From: Nectonema munidae
Taxonomy: Eukaryota; Nematomorpha; Nectonematoida; Nectonematidae
DNA length: 64,000 nt
Assembly: GCA_030549495.1 (NCBI GenBank)
Contig: JAUIRK010000536.1
Span: forward strand, 992,001 to 1,056,000
Reading direction: 5' to 3'
The position numbers were made by a program, and so were the translations under genes. This document shows positions 1-13,100 of this stretch, piece by piece. The notes beneath the pieces were generated by a model. It had not been told where the DNA came from. It saw only the letters and a list, made by a program, of their open reading frames with translations, and ran no database searches. How positions within the stretch are numbered: the stretch's first letter is position 1; the number at the start of each line of letters is the position of its first letter.

Positions 1-141
1 TTATATCATGCTTTGTGCTCAATCAAGCCAACAAATGTTGAAAGTGAACGATCTTTTTCCGCTGCTGGGTTTTTTATATCAAAATTACGTGTCAATTTAT
101 CCAAAAAATCGCGAAATTCTTTGTGTTTTTGTTCTTCATAA
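1..141 (+). pseudogene. hAT transposase C-terminal fragment
   Basis: The frame starting at base 1 reads SIKPTNVESERSFSAAGFF, then a K-R-x-x-L stretch, and stops at 139-141. This is the C-terminal dimerisation segment of hAT transposases (known pattern: P-T-S/N-x-x-S/A-E-R-x-F-S-x-A-G), which holds transposase subunits together. Only this tail is inside the window, so I cannot tell whether the rest is intact. It lies about 700 bp beyond the last visible OST-alpha exon, on the other strand, so it is probably an insertion in or beyond that gene's next intron. Confidence 0.75.
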
Positions 142-345
142 TCTTTTACTCTTTTTTCTTAAATAAATTTGATTTTAGTTTATAATAACTTTTTTAATTG
201 AAATTATTTGTATATAGTTTAATTTTAATTATAAACATAGTCCAACAGTTTTCATTAATAAATTATGATAAAATCTTCAAAACCGGTTTTTAATAATTAC
301 TTTCAAAATAAAATCGGTTTTGAGAACACGATTATTTTTCAACTC

Positions 346-660
346 TAGTTCATATTTTGCAAGATGTAAGATTTGATATACCTCATTCGGGGAGACGATG
401 TGAAAAGTTATTTTAAATAATATATTTGTCAAATAATCAAAATAAAATTGTATAATCAAAGAATCGAAAAATATTCTTTAAAAATCAAAAAATATGAAAC
501 TTTCTGTTCATATTTTGCTAGATGTAAGATTTGATATACCTCATACGAACAAAAGTTATTACCAAGTATTTTGCAAATTGCACGAGTTTAAATAATATGT
601 TTGTCAAATAATAAAATAAAATTCTGTAATCAAAGAAGCGAAAAATGTTCAAATCAAAAA
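346..660. repeat. Two-copy tandem duplication, period about 158 bp
   Basis: A block starting TTCATATTTTGC at 349 recurs at 507. The following segment (AAATAATATATTTGTCAAAT and an AATCAAAGAA motif) recurs at about 592-650. The copies differ by scattered substitutions and small indels, so the duplication is not recent. No coding potential is visible. Confidence 0.7.
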
Positions 661-815
661 AGATTTATTCCTTTTAAATATATCGTTGGCTCCCCTTACT
701 TTTAGTTTCGTATATGCATGATTTGATAAAAATTATTGGAGACTAGGTTTATCTTTCTATTCTAAAAGTAATGGGAGCCAACGATATATTTAAAAAGAAT
801 GAATATTCTTTGATT
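634..815. repeat. Foldback (MITE-like) inverted repeat
   Basis: Bases 667-705 and 762-800 are inverted copies of a 39-bp arm with two mismatches. The arms include TATCGTTGGCTCCC and its complement, separated by a 56-bp loop. Weaker pairing extends outward to an AATCAAAGAA motif shared with the neighbouring tandem duplication. No transposase or clear target duplication is seen. A small non-autonomous element is the simplest reading. Confidence 0.65.
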
Positions 816-852
816 ACAGATTTTTACATAAATTTATTTTAATAAAATTTAC

Positions 853-1105
853 CTTGATAACGAAATACTGTATGAAAAGGACCAAAACAAGGCAGATACG
901 CGTAGAACTTGACCAAAGCTGAAGAAATATAATTCATATTGGTCAGGATGAGGGGAAATTGAAGGGAGAAGAAGATGGGTAGGATGAAATCGCGTGAGTA
1001 GAAAACCAGTGCACTTCTCAACATGATCAAGAGTGCATACATTGAGAGCAGTATGGACAGACAGTTCAAGATGTTGAATGTGAACTTGATTCTATTCAAA
1101 TCAGC
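853..1105 (-). CDS. OST-alpha-like exon E (two helices and extracellular loop)
   Basis: A 253-nt exon with acceptor TTTTCTCTTTAG and donor CAAG|GTAAAT. It begins in phase 0 (ADLNRIKFTFNILNCLSILL), continues through a second hydrophobic block (FFSLQFPLILTNMNYISSAL), and ends LPCFGPFHTVFRYQ in phase 1. The second block corresponds to the helix carrying the F-x-L-Q-x-x-L-I-L motif in OST-alpha proteins, followed by the C-x-x-P loop. The final exon would lie left of the window; none was found in 1-850. Confidence 0.8.
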
Positions 1106-4100
1106 CTAAAGAGAAAAAACTACAATTGGACTGGAGCCGTGAGTATTTATACGCTTTAATTTCTTTTTAAATTTAAAAAACAAATTTTAGTAAGCTAATC
1201 CTATATGCACAGAGGACATACCTTTCTTTTTATCGGCTAACTTGATAAAAAAAAAAGAATGAAAAGGAACGAACTTAAATTGAAAAAGAACAAGCTTAAA
1301 ATGAAAATAGCATATATAAAGAAAATAAAAGACAGTTTAAACTTTAAAGCATTGCTTCAAAAACTTTTCCGATTCAAAGCTGCGTTAGAAGAGATTTCTC
1401 AAAGAAACGGAAACAACCCTTACTTATAAAATACACTTTGTTTCAGAATAAAAAATGAAAAGACATCTATGTGATACTTAAGTTTCGTGTTTATCTTATA
1501 AATTTAAATGTTCGGTCCAATATCATTAAATTTATTTTGACATGACCACACTCTAACATTATTATCTATAGGCTTTCTTTCATCACTTAAATTTTTATCT
1601 ACAACACTAAGTCCATTTTCTATCACACAATCTGTAGGAAGGATTAACTTTATTTTCGTGCCTTTTGAATAAAACTTTTTTTGTTGGCCAAAATTTATAG
1701 CTACTTGAATAAATCATTTTGCAGAAAGTAACCATCGTACTTTTTATACCTATAATACGGGATGCGTTCAAAGGAGTGACAAATCAAAGGTTAGTTTCAA
1801 AATTAAATAGCAAGCAAAGGAGTGACACAATTGGTCACTTCTTAAATTCTGTTCAAGGGAGTGACTGATCAAACGTTAGTTACTTCTTTGTTCATTAGTT
1901 AATTGGTTGGTTCGTATTGGAGTTATTGTTGATATCTTCTATTAACTTTTTCAATGACCTTTTGTTACTCTTTCGTCATGAACAACTCCTTTCATTTGCC
2001 GCTCCCACGAATTTTCGTATTTTTTTCTTTTTGATGATAACGTAACCCGAATTTTTGTTATTGTGTTTTGGGGCTTTCTTTATTTAATCTTAATTTAAAT
2101 TTGATTTTTTTTCTTCTTTTTATATTGGGGGGGTGAAAAACCATGAAAAAAAAAAAAAAAAAAAAAAAAAATTTTGTGGAGGTTTTTTATTAAAACTTGG
2201 TTTACACATATTCAATCATTCAACGTCTCCTGCCGTTTAAATATTAAATTTTAGATCGGGGTAAATGTGTTTATTTGTTACTTCAAAAACAAATAATGAA
2301 TCGGGATAGTGGGGTAACGCCTTTTTATGCAATAGAAGGAGGTATCATGTATGAATAACCTCTTCCCATTTGGTGCATAGGCCAGCACTAGACCATTGAA
2401 AAAGACACTGACATCATTACAAAAAGTTAAGGCTGTGTTAGAAAGGGAAGAAGTGCTACAGATATGCAGAACTGTAGATCTATGACAGCAGTCTTCCTCA
2501 TTACACATTCTGCATCCAAAGTGAAGCTTAACGTTTTTTACAAAGTGGAGCTCTTTTATTCTCTAGGCATTTATTTTAGCACTGCGTAAATCTCGCGTGC
2601 AAATTCGGTTCCTGTAAAAGGTAAAGGATCTTTGAGACTGGCGGATTATAATTATGAAAGCAAAAATTTGGGCCATAGGAAAATCTGTTCCCAAAAAACG
2701 TGATGAATGTTGAGGTTCACGGATACACTTTTTTTATATAGGTAACTCTATTCCCTTATAGAAAAGTTCTTTTTATTAAATTATATAAATCTTATATTTA
2801 TAATAAATTAATTTAAAATGAGTCATGGGAAAGGGAGAATTGTAGGTAATGTTTACACTTCAAAATTTTTTTATTTTTGACTTGATTTGAAGCCCGAACC
2901 CTTAGCAACCTGGTTGCTTACAAAGAAAAATTATGGTGCAGTCGAAGGACAAATTTTGGCGGCTTAACTGTATGTGAAAAAGAATGTAAATAGTAAAAGT
3001 ATTTAATAAAAAAGTAGAAATATGAAGCATTTATAGCAAAATTGCAAAATAAATATGCAAGAAAGTGAAAGGTGGCAGGGAAAACGGATGTTATATAAGC
3101 GATATAAGTAAAGATACCCAAACTAAAATTCTAGAATATTTCCCTTACTCTAACTGCTTACTGCTATAAAATGTGATGCATCACTGAAATAGGGTTTGAA
3201 AGATAGGTGGAAATGGAAATCAAATTGCAATAGCAAATCAAGTGAGCATTGATTTTTAATTCAATTTCGGAAAAAACGGGAACTTTCGAGAAGTACGGAT
3301 CCATTTGACTTTTGTGTCCCTAAAAATCCCCGATTTATAGAAAATTGTAAGCACAAAATTGAAAATAGAACCAACTGGCTAAACAACAAACTTGAAATAA
3401 TTGATATTTGATCATTTGTTTTTTAACTGTCTGATACCGGCGTTTCTCAGTCAAAGTTCCAAGGAACGGTATTGTCCCGTAAAGTGTTTCAGGAGGTTTC
3501 GTGCAAAAAGTGATACATTTATGAATTTAAGTTATACTCTTGATTGTTAAAGGTTCTACATTTAGTTTTTAACCCTTGTTGGCTAAACGCATTATTATAT
3601 TTTAAACTTCATGTATTAAGTTGTGCATTAGGAAAGGGATCTTGGCTCGTAAAATTCTAGAAGTAGTTCATTCAATTTAGGATTATTTATACGAAAATTA
3701 AATACATTTTGCTCAGGAAGAACTTTTGTCGCATGAAGGTTGAGGAACGCGGATCTAACTAACTAGTTAAGTAAACAACTAATCAATATAAATAAATAAT
3801 AAATAATAGCACTAATCTACAAAAAAAAATTTTTCAGAGGCAAGCATGAATATATACTTTTTATACTATTTCGACCATGGCGATTTCAAATTTGTTATCC
3901 GTTTTCATCCAGCAGATCTAGTTTTTTCACAATCGGTATTTTTTTCATTGAAGCAATTAACATATCAAAACTATAAAATTTATTCAATTATTAAAAAAAT
4001 ACAAATTTGAAATAAGTTTCGGAAAAAATTGAGAAAAAAATCTAAAATGCTTCTTTTTAGCCGATCTTTCCAACTTTGCTTCAAGATTATCACGCGTTAA

Positions 4101-7100
4101 CATCCAACAAAAATCTTCTATCATGTTTGGATTCCATCTTCCTTTATATCTACTTTCTATCTTACTAATGTCTTGATGAAACCTTTCCCAATGTTCATCA
4201 CTGACTGCTCCTAGGTTTGGAGGAAAAAAGTCTGGGTGACAATGAAGAAAGTGAATTTTCAATGACATCCGACACCCCATATCCTCATATGCTTCAAGCA
4301 ATTCATTGATACGGTTTTTGTAATCCGGAGCACGTACATTTCCAAAAAAAACCGCTACACACTGATTTAAAAGCATTTAAAGATCTCACTTCTTTTTTCC
4401 CCAAAAGGTCGTTAAAACAATTGTCCCTCATCACTTCTCGAACTTGAGGGCCAACAAAAATGCCCTCCTTCAATTTCGCGGAACTCAAATTCGGAAATAA
4501 GTGAGTTAAATGTTGGAAAACAGAACTACTTTTATCAAGGGGTTTCACAAAATTTTTCATCAAGCCCACCGTGATGTGTAGAGCGCCTTATTCATATTGA
4601 CCAGTGGATTTCCTTAACACTGTGTTGGCCTGGCTCAAATGAAGTTCTCTCACCCCAGTCTTTTTTTTGTAATGTTTAGAAACTGCTCTACTGTCCCAGA
4701 GACAGAGAAAGCAACAATACTTAGTGAAGCCGGCTTGCATTCCCATTAGGAAGCCTATGACTTTGAAATCGCCACATAAGCTCCATTGATGTTGTGAGTA
4801 TCCAACTGCTTCAAGAAGGAGCTCCATATTGTCATATGACTCCTTCAGGTGAGTTGAGTAAGCAACCGAGACACTTGGGTATTTGTTGCCATTATGGAGT
4901 AAAACAGTCTTTAGACTCTTTTTGGAGGAATCTATAAAGAGTCTCCATTCTGATGGCTCACGTTGAAAGCCTAAGCAGTTGTATAATTCTGGAACGTTGC
5001 AACAATAACATAAGCGGTTTTTGCACGCAAAATAAGAAGATAGTTCGGCATTACGTTTTCTGTACTTTGTGATCCTCACCTCCTTTTCAACCAAATTATG
5101 TTGTTTGAGCTTTGAAACCAACAACTCGGCATGTTCTTTCGTGAGATAGAGGTTGCGTATGAGATCGTTTAGCTCACTCTGTGAAAAAACTGCTGGTTCA
5201 TAGTTATATTGATACAGGGTGAAGTGCTTATTCTGAAGGAGTTTGATTCTGCAGAACTCGCCTCCTCCCCCGATTAGATCATGTCCTTGTTTTGGGGTGG
5301 TTCAGGTACTGGGTAATCATCAGAATGATAAACAGGTCTGATAGCTGACGGAAGATTTGGATACACAGTTTTTGTCCTCAATGCATGTTTGAAACCTTTG
5401 ATTTTAGTGAGGCAGAAATAACAATCATCGGCATGGCTTGTCAGAACTCTCAAGATCATTGGAACGACAAACTTGGAAGATGACTTTCTACCATTAAACC
5501 AGGCAGTCAGGGCGTTGTAACATGATTTGCAAGAAACGTGTGGAGCCCAAGGTTTATCTTGGTCTTCTATTCTACAACCAAAATAACTAAAGTAAGCTGC
5601 TTTCAGTAAAGGAGTTATTGTATAGTTCATTATCAAATCATGTCAAAATACCATTCATTATATACATTTTTAAAATAAAAAAATAGTCGAAATCATAAAA
5701 AATACAAAATTTAAAATAAATAAAATATTTTCTCACTTTACTTACTTCATAACGCTTACTAATTAAAAATACTCCAGCAAACTTATAGCAAAAAATATAT
5801 GTAAACCTTTCATGTAAGTTTGGGGTTATATCTCTGGAACCTTATGAGATCAGCCAAAACAAATACCAGAAATGAAATGAGCGTACTTGATTTAGTTATT
5901 TTTTAGTTTTTCTTTATTGAAACAGGAAATAGGTGCTTTGATCTTTTAACGGCAAAAATATAAGAAAATAGTTTTACTTCATATAATTCTTTTTCTCAAA
6001 CAATAGTGTCAGATTATGAAGCCCGAGCAAAAAAAGTAAGCAACGCGCCCACTTCTGAATTTTCAGCAACATTGTGTGCATCTTTTAATGGCGATTTCCA
6101 TAAATCCCACAATTTTAGATCAACTATTTGGTACATTTTTCTATTTCTTCCTATATTTTATCGGTGAAAATCCAACGAATGCAATATGTCTTGATTGAAA
6201 ATAGCCTTGCTTGATTGACATAACTAAATGCCACTTAAGTTTTCATTGGTTAACTCGCCTCATTTTTTTCTCTTTATTATTTGAAGTATGAGTGCTACTA
6301 TAATTATCATCAGCAAAGATTCTTTTCATAGTATACTCTTTTTTATTTTGATTTCTATTGGAATATAAAAGCTATATCCAAAAACGTTATGATGGTTCAA
6401 GTGTTCAAGGAAACTTAAATTAATTGCCACAAAAATCAGAAGAAAAAAAATACGCTTTAATACAAGTAAAAAGTTGTGAATGATGATTTTGTTGGAACTA
6501 TTTTTTGAATAAACACAAAAACCGAATAAATCTTAGGCAAATCACTGCCAAAAAGGCAATCGAGTGGTATATGCAAGAAAGGGGGGATGCCAAAGCAAAA
6601 ATAGAGGAAATGTGTTGGTATATTAAAAGCAACAATCTGCATATCTCTTCTTATATCAACATTATTTCTTCATTTTATTTTTGCCATGATTACTTTTTCA
6701 ATTCCGAACTAAATTTTTTATTTCACATCATCATCTCCGTTTAAATGTATCTGGTGTAGAATATAATGAAGCCCTATCGTGTTATGCTTAAATATAAAAT
6801 CCTATACTTGCAACATTATGGTATTAGTTCAATTGCCCCCAAAACAACTGTTCCATATGAGTATACGACTAAATAGCTAGTCCCAAAATAGCTAGTTATG
6901 AAATAGCTTGACCAAAACAGCTAATTTAGCAAAATAGTTAATTTGGGTACAATCGTCTTTTTCGACTAGGAAAAATTAGGTTTGGAAGAACACCGTCAAA
7001 ATTAGTTTTTGTTTACAATAAAAAACATCTTATTTTTATTAATTTGTTTTTACAACAGAAATATTCCTATTCATTATAAGAATAATGGGAAAGTGTCCTC

Positions 7101-10100
7101 TTGAGAGGATTTCAATTTCTAGGTTTAAAAAAGTAGTAAAGCTGATGATATACTTTATTTAAAATTTATATATAACATTAAAAAGGAGGTTGTATGTGAT
7201 AATAACATCAACGTCAATACTTTTATAGAGAAAGTCAAAGAATTGATCCAATCTATTTAAAATTCATAAAGCAAGGTTTGGTTAAAAAATCGAAAGAATA
7301 TCTATTCAATATTTGATAATATAGGTAAAAATTCAAATATTGAAATTTCTTCATTTTGGAGTCTATGTTTTAAAGTTTGAATTCTTCCATGAATTTCTTT
7401 GGCTTTTTTACTTGTAGTCTGTCTCTCTTTCGTCTGATAAATAAGCAGTTAACTCCTGTTCTTGTCATACTTTCTTCCTGTTGAATGCCTCTTAAAAACC
7501 GCCATAACGAAGGATGTGGGGAATCATATAGGTGAGACATTCAGATGATGTGATTTGAATATTACAAGAATAATGGGAAATTGGTGCTTCGGTACACTAT
7601 TTTAAAAGCAGCTATTTTTGAACTAGTTGTTTTGAGATTCACCCGTTCGATCTGTATGGTGGTATTATAGAGAGAAGTCAAAATTGTGTGTTTTCAGAGA
7701 TTTTGTTATCATCAATGACTTAGTGTTTTCAGAAAGTGAAACTTTTCTAACTACTCATTGAATTAATTTGATCTTTAAGATAGATCAGTTTTCACTCAAA
7801 ATTAGTTTTGGATATTAATAAAATATATACTACGCTTTGAGGATTTTTAAGACTAATCGTCAGCTCTCATTTTCGATGAAATTTTATATTCTAAAAGCAG
7901 ACAATTTTCATTTCTCGGTACAACGGTTTCACACTCAGATCCTCAAAGTGCTAGACAAATAAAAAGAAATGAGATTAAAGAGATGATCTACATGTGATAC
8001 AAAAAAGAATGATTCATTTTAGTTTCAAGTATTTACACACCGTATTTCAAACTAGAAAACATATGGGTGTGAATTTTTTTCCCATTTTTGGGACACTCTT
8101 TTGTATATACAGTAATCCTGACGTTAATCAACTCGACACTACACGAAAATTAGCATGAATTGAACTTAAAAATTTGAAATTAAATTTCTGATCTTTGAAG
8201 ATGGTCAAATAGTTCATTCCATCATAAATCCAAAAGAGCTCAGAAGCAAAAAAAGAACAAATGCTTGCAGAGGTGACTTACTTTGGAAAAAGAGTAGAGG
8301 AAGTAGGAGATGACAAAGAGGAAAGTGTTGAAGAAGAAGGATTGAAAAGCTAGAAACTGGAGCATTTGAATTTTGCGTCTAAAAGAATCGAAGGCAGAAA
8401 TTATGAGCATTCGTTTGCATGAAAAAAGGCCAACCTTTCGAATGAAGGCTACTCGGGCTTAGCTATATATTTGTGTATCTGCAATGAAGGAATATAGTGA
8501 ATTCGGTGAAGAGACATTACTCCGACTTATACACAATACTTATTATACCCCTTTGCTACTGCCCTGGATATTATTAACGCCTCCAGCGTAATTATTCTCA
8601 AAAAACTAGAGAGTTTCTCATACAAGGATAGTATTTATTGGCAATCCAGTATGGCCAAATAGATCATTTTTTGTTAGTCAATCTTTTACTCAATTTCGTA
8701 GTCACGTTCTTGCTTCTTGTATCTCAGATCACTATCCACTTTTGATGTCAAGACAACAAATAAATCCATCAGTATTAAAAAAATTGACAATTACAAATTG
8801 CCTTCCAAACTTAATTCTCTAAACTTTCATAATATTTTATCTAGCCACTTCATTTTTCATGCTTTTAAACAATATTATATCAATTCCTGCAATAGACACA
8901 TAGATCACCCTTATTTACCTGAAGCTAGTAATAATAGTTCCACTTTTGATAAATTCACTTTAAAGGATATATTCTTTGCTGTTAATAGTCTTAAGAAAAC
9001 ATCTGTGCAAGATGTTTTTGGAATTTCTATAACTTTGATCAAAAATATTATTTTTAAAATTACTCCTATATTATTGCTAGGATATGACTTTTGCCTTGAG
9101 TTTTCACATTTCCAAACATTTTTAAGTTTTGCAAGGTGATTCCCATTTTCAAAAAGGCAGCAAATATGAGATGTCGAACTTATAGGTCTATTTCAATTAT
9201 TTCATCTTTATCAAAAATTTTCGAAAAACTACTTTACACACAGGATGTATGCATACTTTTTCCAGCACAATATTATCTATTCCAAGCAATTTGGCTTTAA
9301 ATAAGATTCAACTTATCTCCTTCATTCTCTGTTTATTGACAACGTAATAACAAATTTAGATGAAAAATTTTCTGTTGTATCTCGATTTGTCGAAGGTATT
9401 TGACTCTGTCTCTCATTCTCTTTTGATTTTTAAACTTCGGAAACTTGGTTTTGGTTCGAAAGCATGCGAGTTTATGAGATCCTATTTAGGTGATAGATTT
9501 CAATGTGTGTGTGTGTGTCCAGGATAGTCTGTCTAAATTTCTTTCTGTTAATTGTGGTGCACCGCAAGGATCAGTCAACAGCCCTCTTTTGTTCAATGTT
9601 TATATAAATGACCTTCATAAAGTCTGTAAGTCATTTGATTTATTTATGTATGCAGATGATATTGCAGTTTGGGCTCCTTTTGAAATCTCAATAGAAGGAA
9701 GCAGTTTTCAAAATATTTTAAATTGGGTTTCTCTAAATAGCCTCAATGCTAACATTGATAAGAGTAAATCGATGCCTTTTTCAAATTTTGCTTTCATTTT
9801 GTTGAATCATTTAATTTCTTAGGCCTTGACACTGATAAAAAGCTTAGTTGGAAAAGGCATCATTTTCACGTTTTGGCCAAACTAAATTCTGTTATTGGAA
9901 AATTGATAGTAATTTTAACTATTTTGGATAAAATAGTAATTTATAACTCCCTTTTGGTTACCCCATCTTATCTATGGTGTTGAAAACTGAGATTGCTCGA
10001 ACTGTAATAATTTTATTGTTGCTGCACAAAAAAAAGCTATTCGGATTATTTTCAACAAGCCCCCTTCTTTCCACACCTCTGATATTTTTTTTACACTTTG

Positions 10101-13100
10101 AAGATACTCAAGTTTGAACAACTTTATAGTCTTGCTACCTGTTTTACCTTTTCTGTCTGGTTCGTTATAAGCAATGAAATCCAAAACTATTCCTTGAGAA
10201 ATTCAACTTGTCTTTTTCCAATACTTTCCTAATCTCACATTTTTGTCTTAGTCTAAGATTTTTTTTCAATTTTGTTTTATAATTTAATGCTTTGTCTTTA
10301 TTGTATCTTTGTTCTTCTTACTATTATTACTAATTTTTCTGATTTTCTTGAAAAAGAACACAGTGGTGTTCAAAAAAATATTGGGGTTTTTCAATAAACA
10401 TTGACTCAATTTTTCCGTTTTATATACCGTTTTATTTCATACACCTAATGAATTTCATTTTTCTACTAAAAATAAAAAGATATTTTTTTGAATTATTTTA
10501 ATTAATTTTTTTAACCCAGATTATCCTAGCGTCCTAAATATAAGACATCATCTCAAAAATTTAGAGATTTTTGATTTTTAATCTATCACAAATGGACCTG
10601 TTATACGCACAAAGAAAATAGATTTTACAATCAATCAAAAAATATTGATTTTTCATCTACTTGCGTATTCTCTGTGTGTCTGAACTTACAGTTTTCATCA
10701 TTTTTAAGGCAATTATTTTGTAAGTTAATTTACTTCAACCTATGCCTATTTTTTAATTGTTTTGTGTCATAGGATTATTAAAAACTTTTTAAAGTTTTTA
10801 AATTTTAAAGTTTTTTCAGTTTTGTAAATTTTTTCATTTAAGAAAATAGTTTTATATTTTTGTTTAAAAAATGAAAAGTTGTAAATTAATATATACGTAA
10901 CCTTGAAAAGGATCAAGCAATAAACTTCGAACGAGGTAGTAACTTAATTAATATGAACACAATCGCGTTATAACATTATTTATTTGAACACTAGATATGT
11001 TGGGTATTTTGACGAGATGATACAAAATCAAGGCAGGTATCTTTTGATTTTTTGATAACTTCAAACTGATATACCATACACAAAATGTACAATATTTTTT
11101 GCACTTTTTTATAAACTTTAAGTGAAATTGCATCTTTATTTGTATGCTTTATATTGCATGGAAGGTGAAGGTGAACATCCACTAGCCAATTGGCAAATGC
11201 TCAGAACTTCAACAGATATGGGTTTCATTAGCACATAAACGCGTGTGTTAGCCATGCCAGTGATAAAGATATCTGCGAGCACTTCTAGTAGACTAAGGGA
11301 TTCCAATAAGGTCAGCATGGACAAGCAAAGACTGCCCTCCTTAACAGTTTCGACAAATGAATAATTAATGAGAAGACGACTAACCAAGAAAGAGGGACGG
11401 TGAATACTTGATGCGCTGTCCTTCCTCTTTCAATGAACATTTTAATATTTAAATCTGTGTCTATGCCACGACTCATTATAAACTTATATTCCGTAATTAA
11501 GAATCTGGTTGCAGCACAATCCTATCAAAAACGAAGTGAAATGAATCTGTTTAGTGTAAAGTGAAAGGTATTCGTTCTGAGAAGCTGATACCAATAAATA
11601 ACAATGGTAGTTTGCAAGTTTGCACCAGGCAGGAGTATTCGGAGGAAAAACATCGCATTCCGAGTCCAGCTACTTAAAACATTTAAACCTACATCTTTCT
11701 TTCGCTTTCAACTGAAGAAGAGGCAATGTTCTCACGCTCAGATCATTAGAGACGTTCAAAAGCATTCCAAAATCTGTGAAATCATCAATATTTAGCTTTT
11801 TTTAATAAATGCATTTCCATATTCAATAAACCTGTCTTTTTTTAATATTTCTTACAAACAAATCTCACTACGGTCCAAGTGAACGAAAACGCTAAGGTAA
11901 TTTTCTCAACAATTCCATGAAGATAGCATAAATGTAGGGATAATTCTATTATTATAACTTTGACAACATTATCCAGCTTAATTTTTAGTACTTCAAACAG
12001 TTAATCATACAAAGATATTTTTTCTGGGGTGTTTTCATCGAGAAGGCACAATTGCACCGCTTGTATCAAACTATGAGGAAAGTAGGCTTGATGCGGGATC
12101 GAACCCAAGACCTTGAGTTATCGAAACACAGTATCTAACCAGCCTTACTCACGCCCCCTAGTAGAATTCGTATCTACTACAGTTTCAGAGGGGGAAGACA
12201 AAAAAAGAAATTACTCGCCTTCAAAATTTAAATAGAAAGCATGTACTCTAAGAAGAAGAATTAACATTTAATTAAAAAGAATACTACTAATTAAATATTT
12301 AATTTTTAGATCAATTAATTAAGCTAAAATTAAACATCTACTTTGGTTAAATGCAACTATAAAGTAATACCTTTTTAAGTATCAAAACAAATTTTCTCGG
12401 AAGGTCTAACTTTTTGTCAGAGCCGAGGAGGCGGACCCTCAGGATCCTCATTTGTATTTTGGGTAAATCTACGAAAGAAATATAATTAGAATCACAACCT
12501 TTTAGAACTAAATGAGGTTGAGACGTCATACGATTCATAAGAATAAAAACAATTTAAAATTGATAAAGAAAGCGTAAAATTATATAAAATATAAAGATTG
12601 TAAGCGAATCGGGTATATATGTATAACATTTTTGCCATTTTTCCACCGTAACGTCAATTTTTGAGGTTTTGACATTTTTTTAATTAATATCTACCTTCTT
12701 TTGCATTCTGAGTTTGATGGTAGAGGCGGCAGCCTTGAAGTTGAGGTCACTGATCCGGCCCTGTGAAAGAAATTTTACGATTTTGCTGTTAAGAGTTTTT
12801 TTAATGGAATTATAGAAGACATATGGAATAATAATTGTCAAAAAAATTCATGAAATATTTTTAAAATTTCCAGGATCGGTCCTAAAAAATCCTAATTTTA
12901 ACATTTTCAAGCAAATTTTACTCAAAACCAAAAATTTATTTTTTCCTAATTTTTTACGAAAACATGTCGGTTATATTTTATTGTTATTCTTTAAATTTCC
13001 AAAAATATTTAGTTTTAACTATTAAAATATTTAAAATTAGACGCTTAAAAATCTTTCTCTACAAGTTGGTGTAAAAATTTTGCCGGTTAATACATAGAAT

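Noticed and set aside
2278-2508. Cys-rich minus-strand ORF
   Set aside because: No splice pair or family, and not required by the OST-alpha gene; left as unsupported.
12060-12160. A tRNA gene, because of the A- and B-box motifs
   Set aside because: The promoter boxes are there, but no cloverleaf can be folded with a normal acceptor stem, and the same unit is dispersed with a common non-tRNA body, so it is a SINE.
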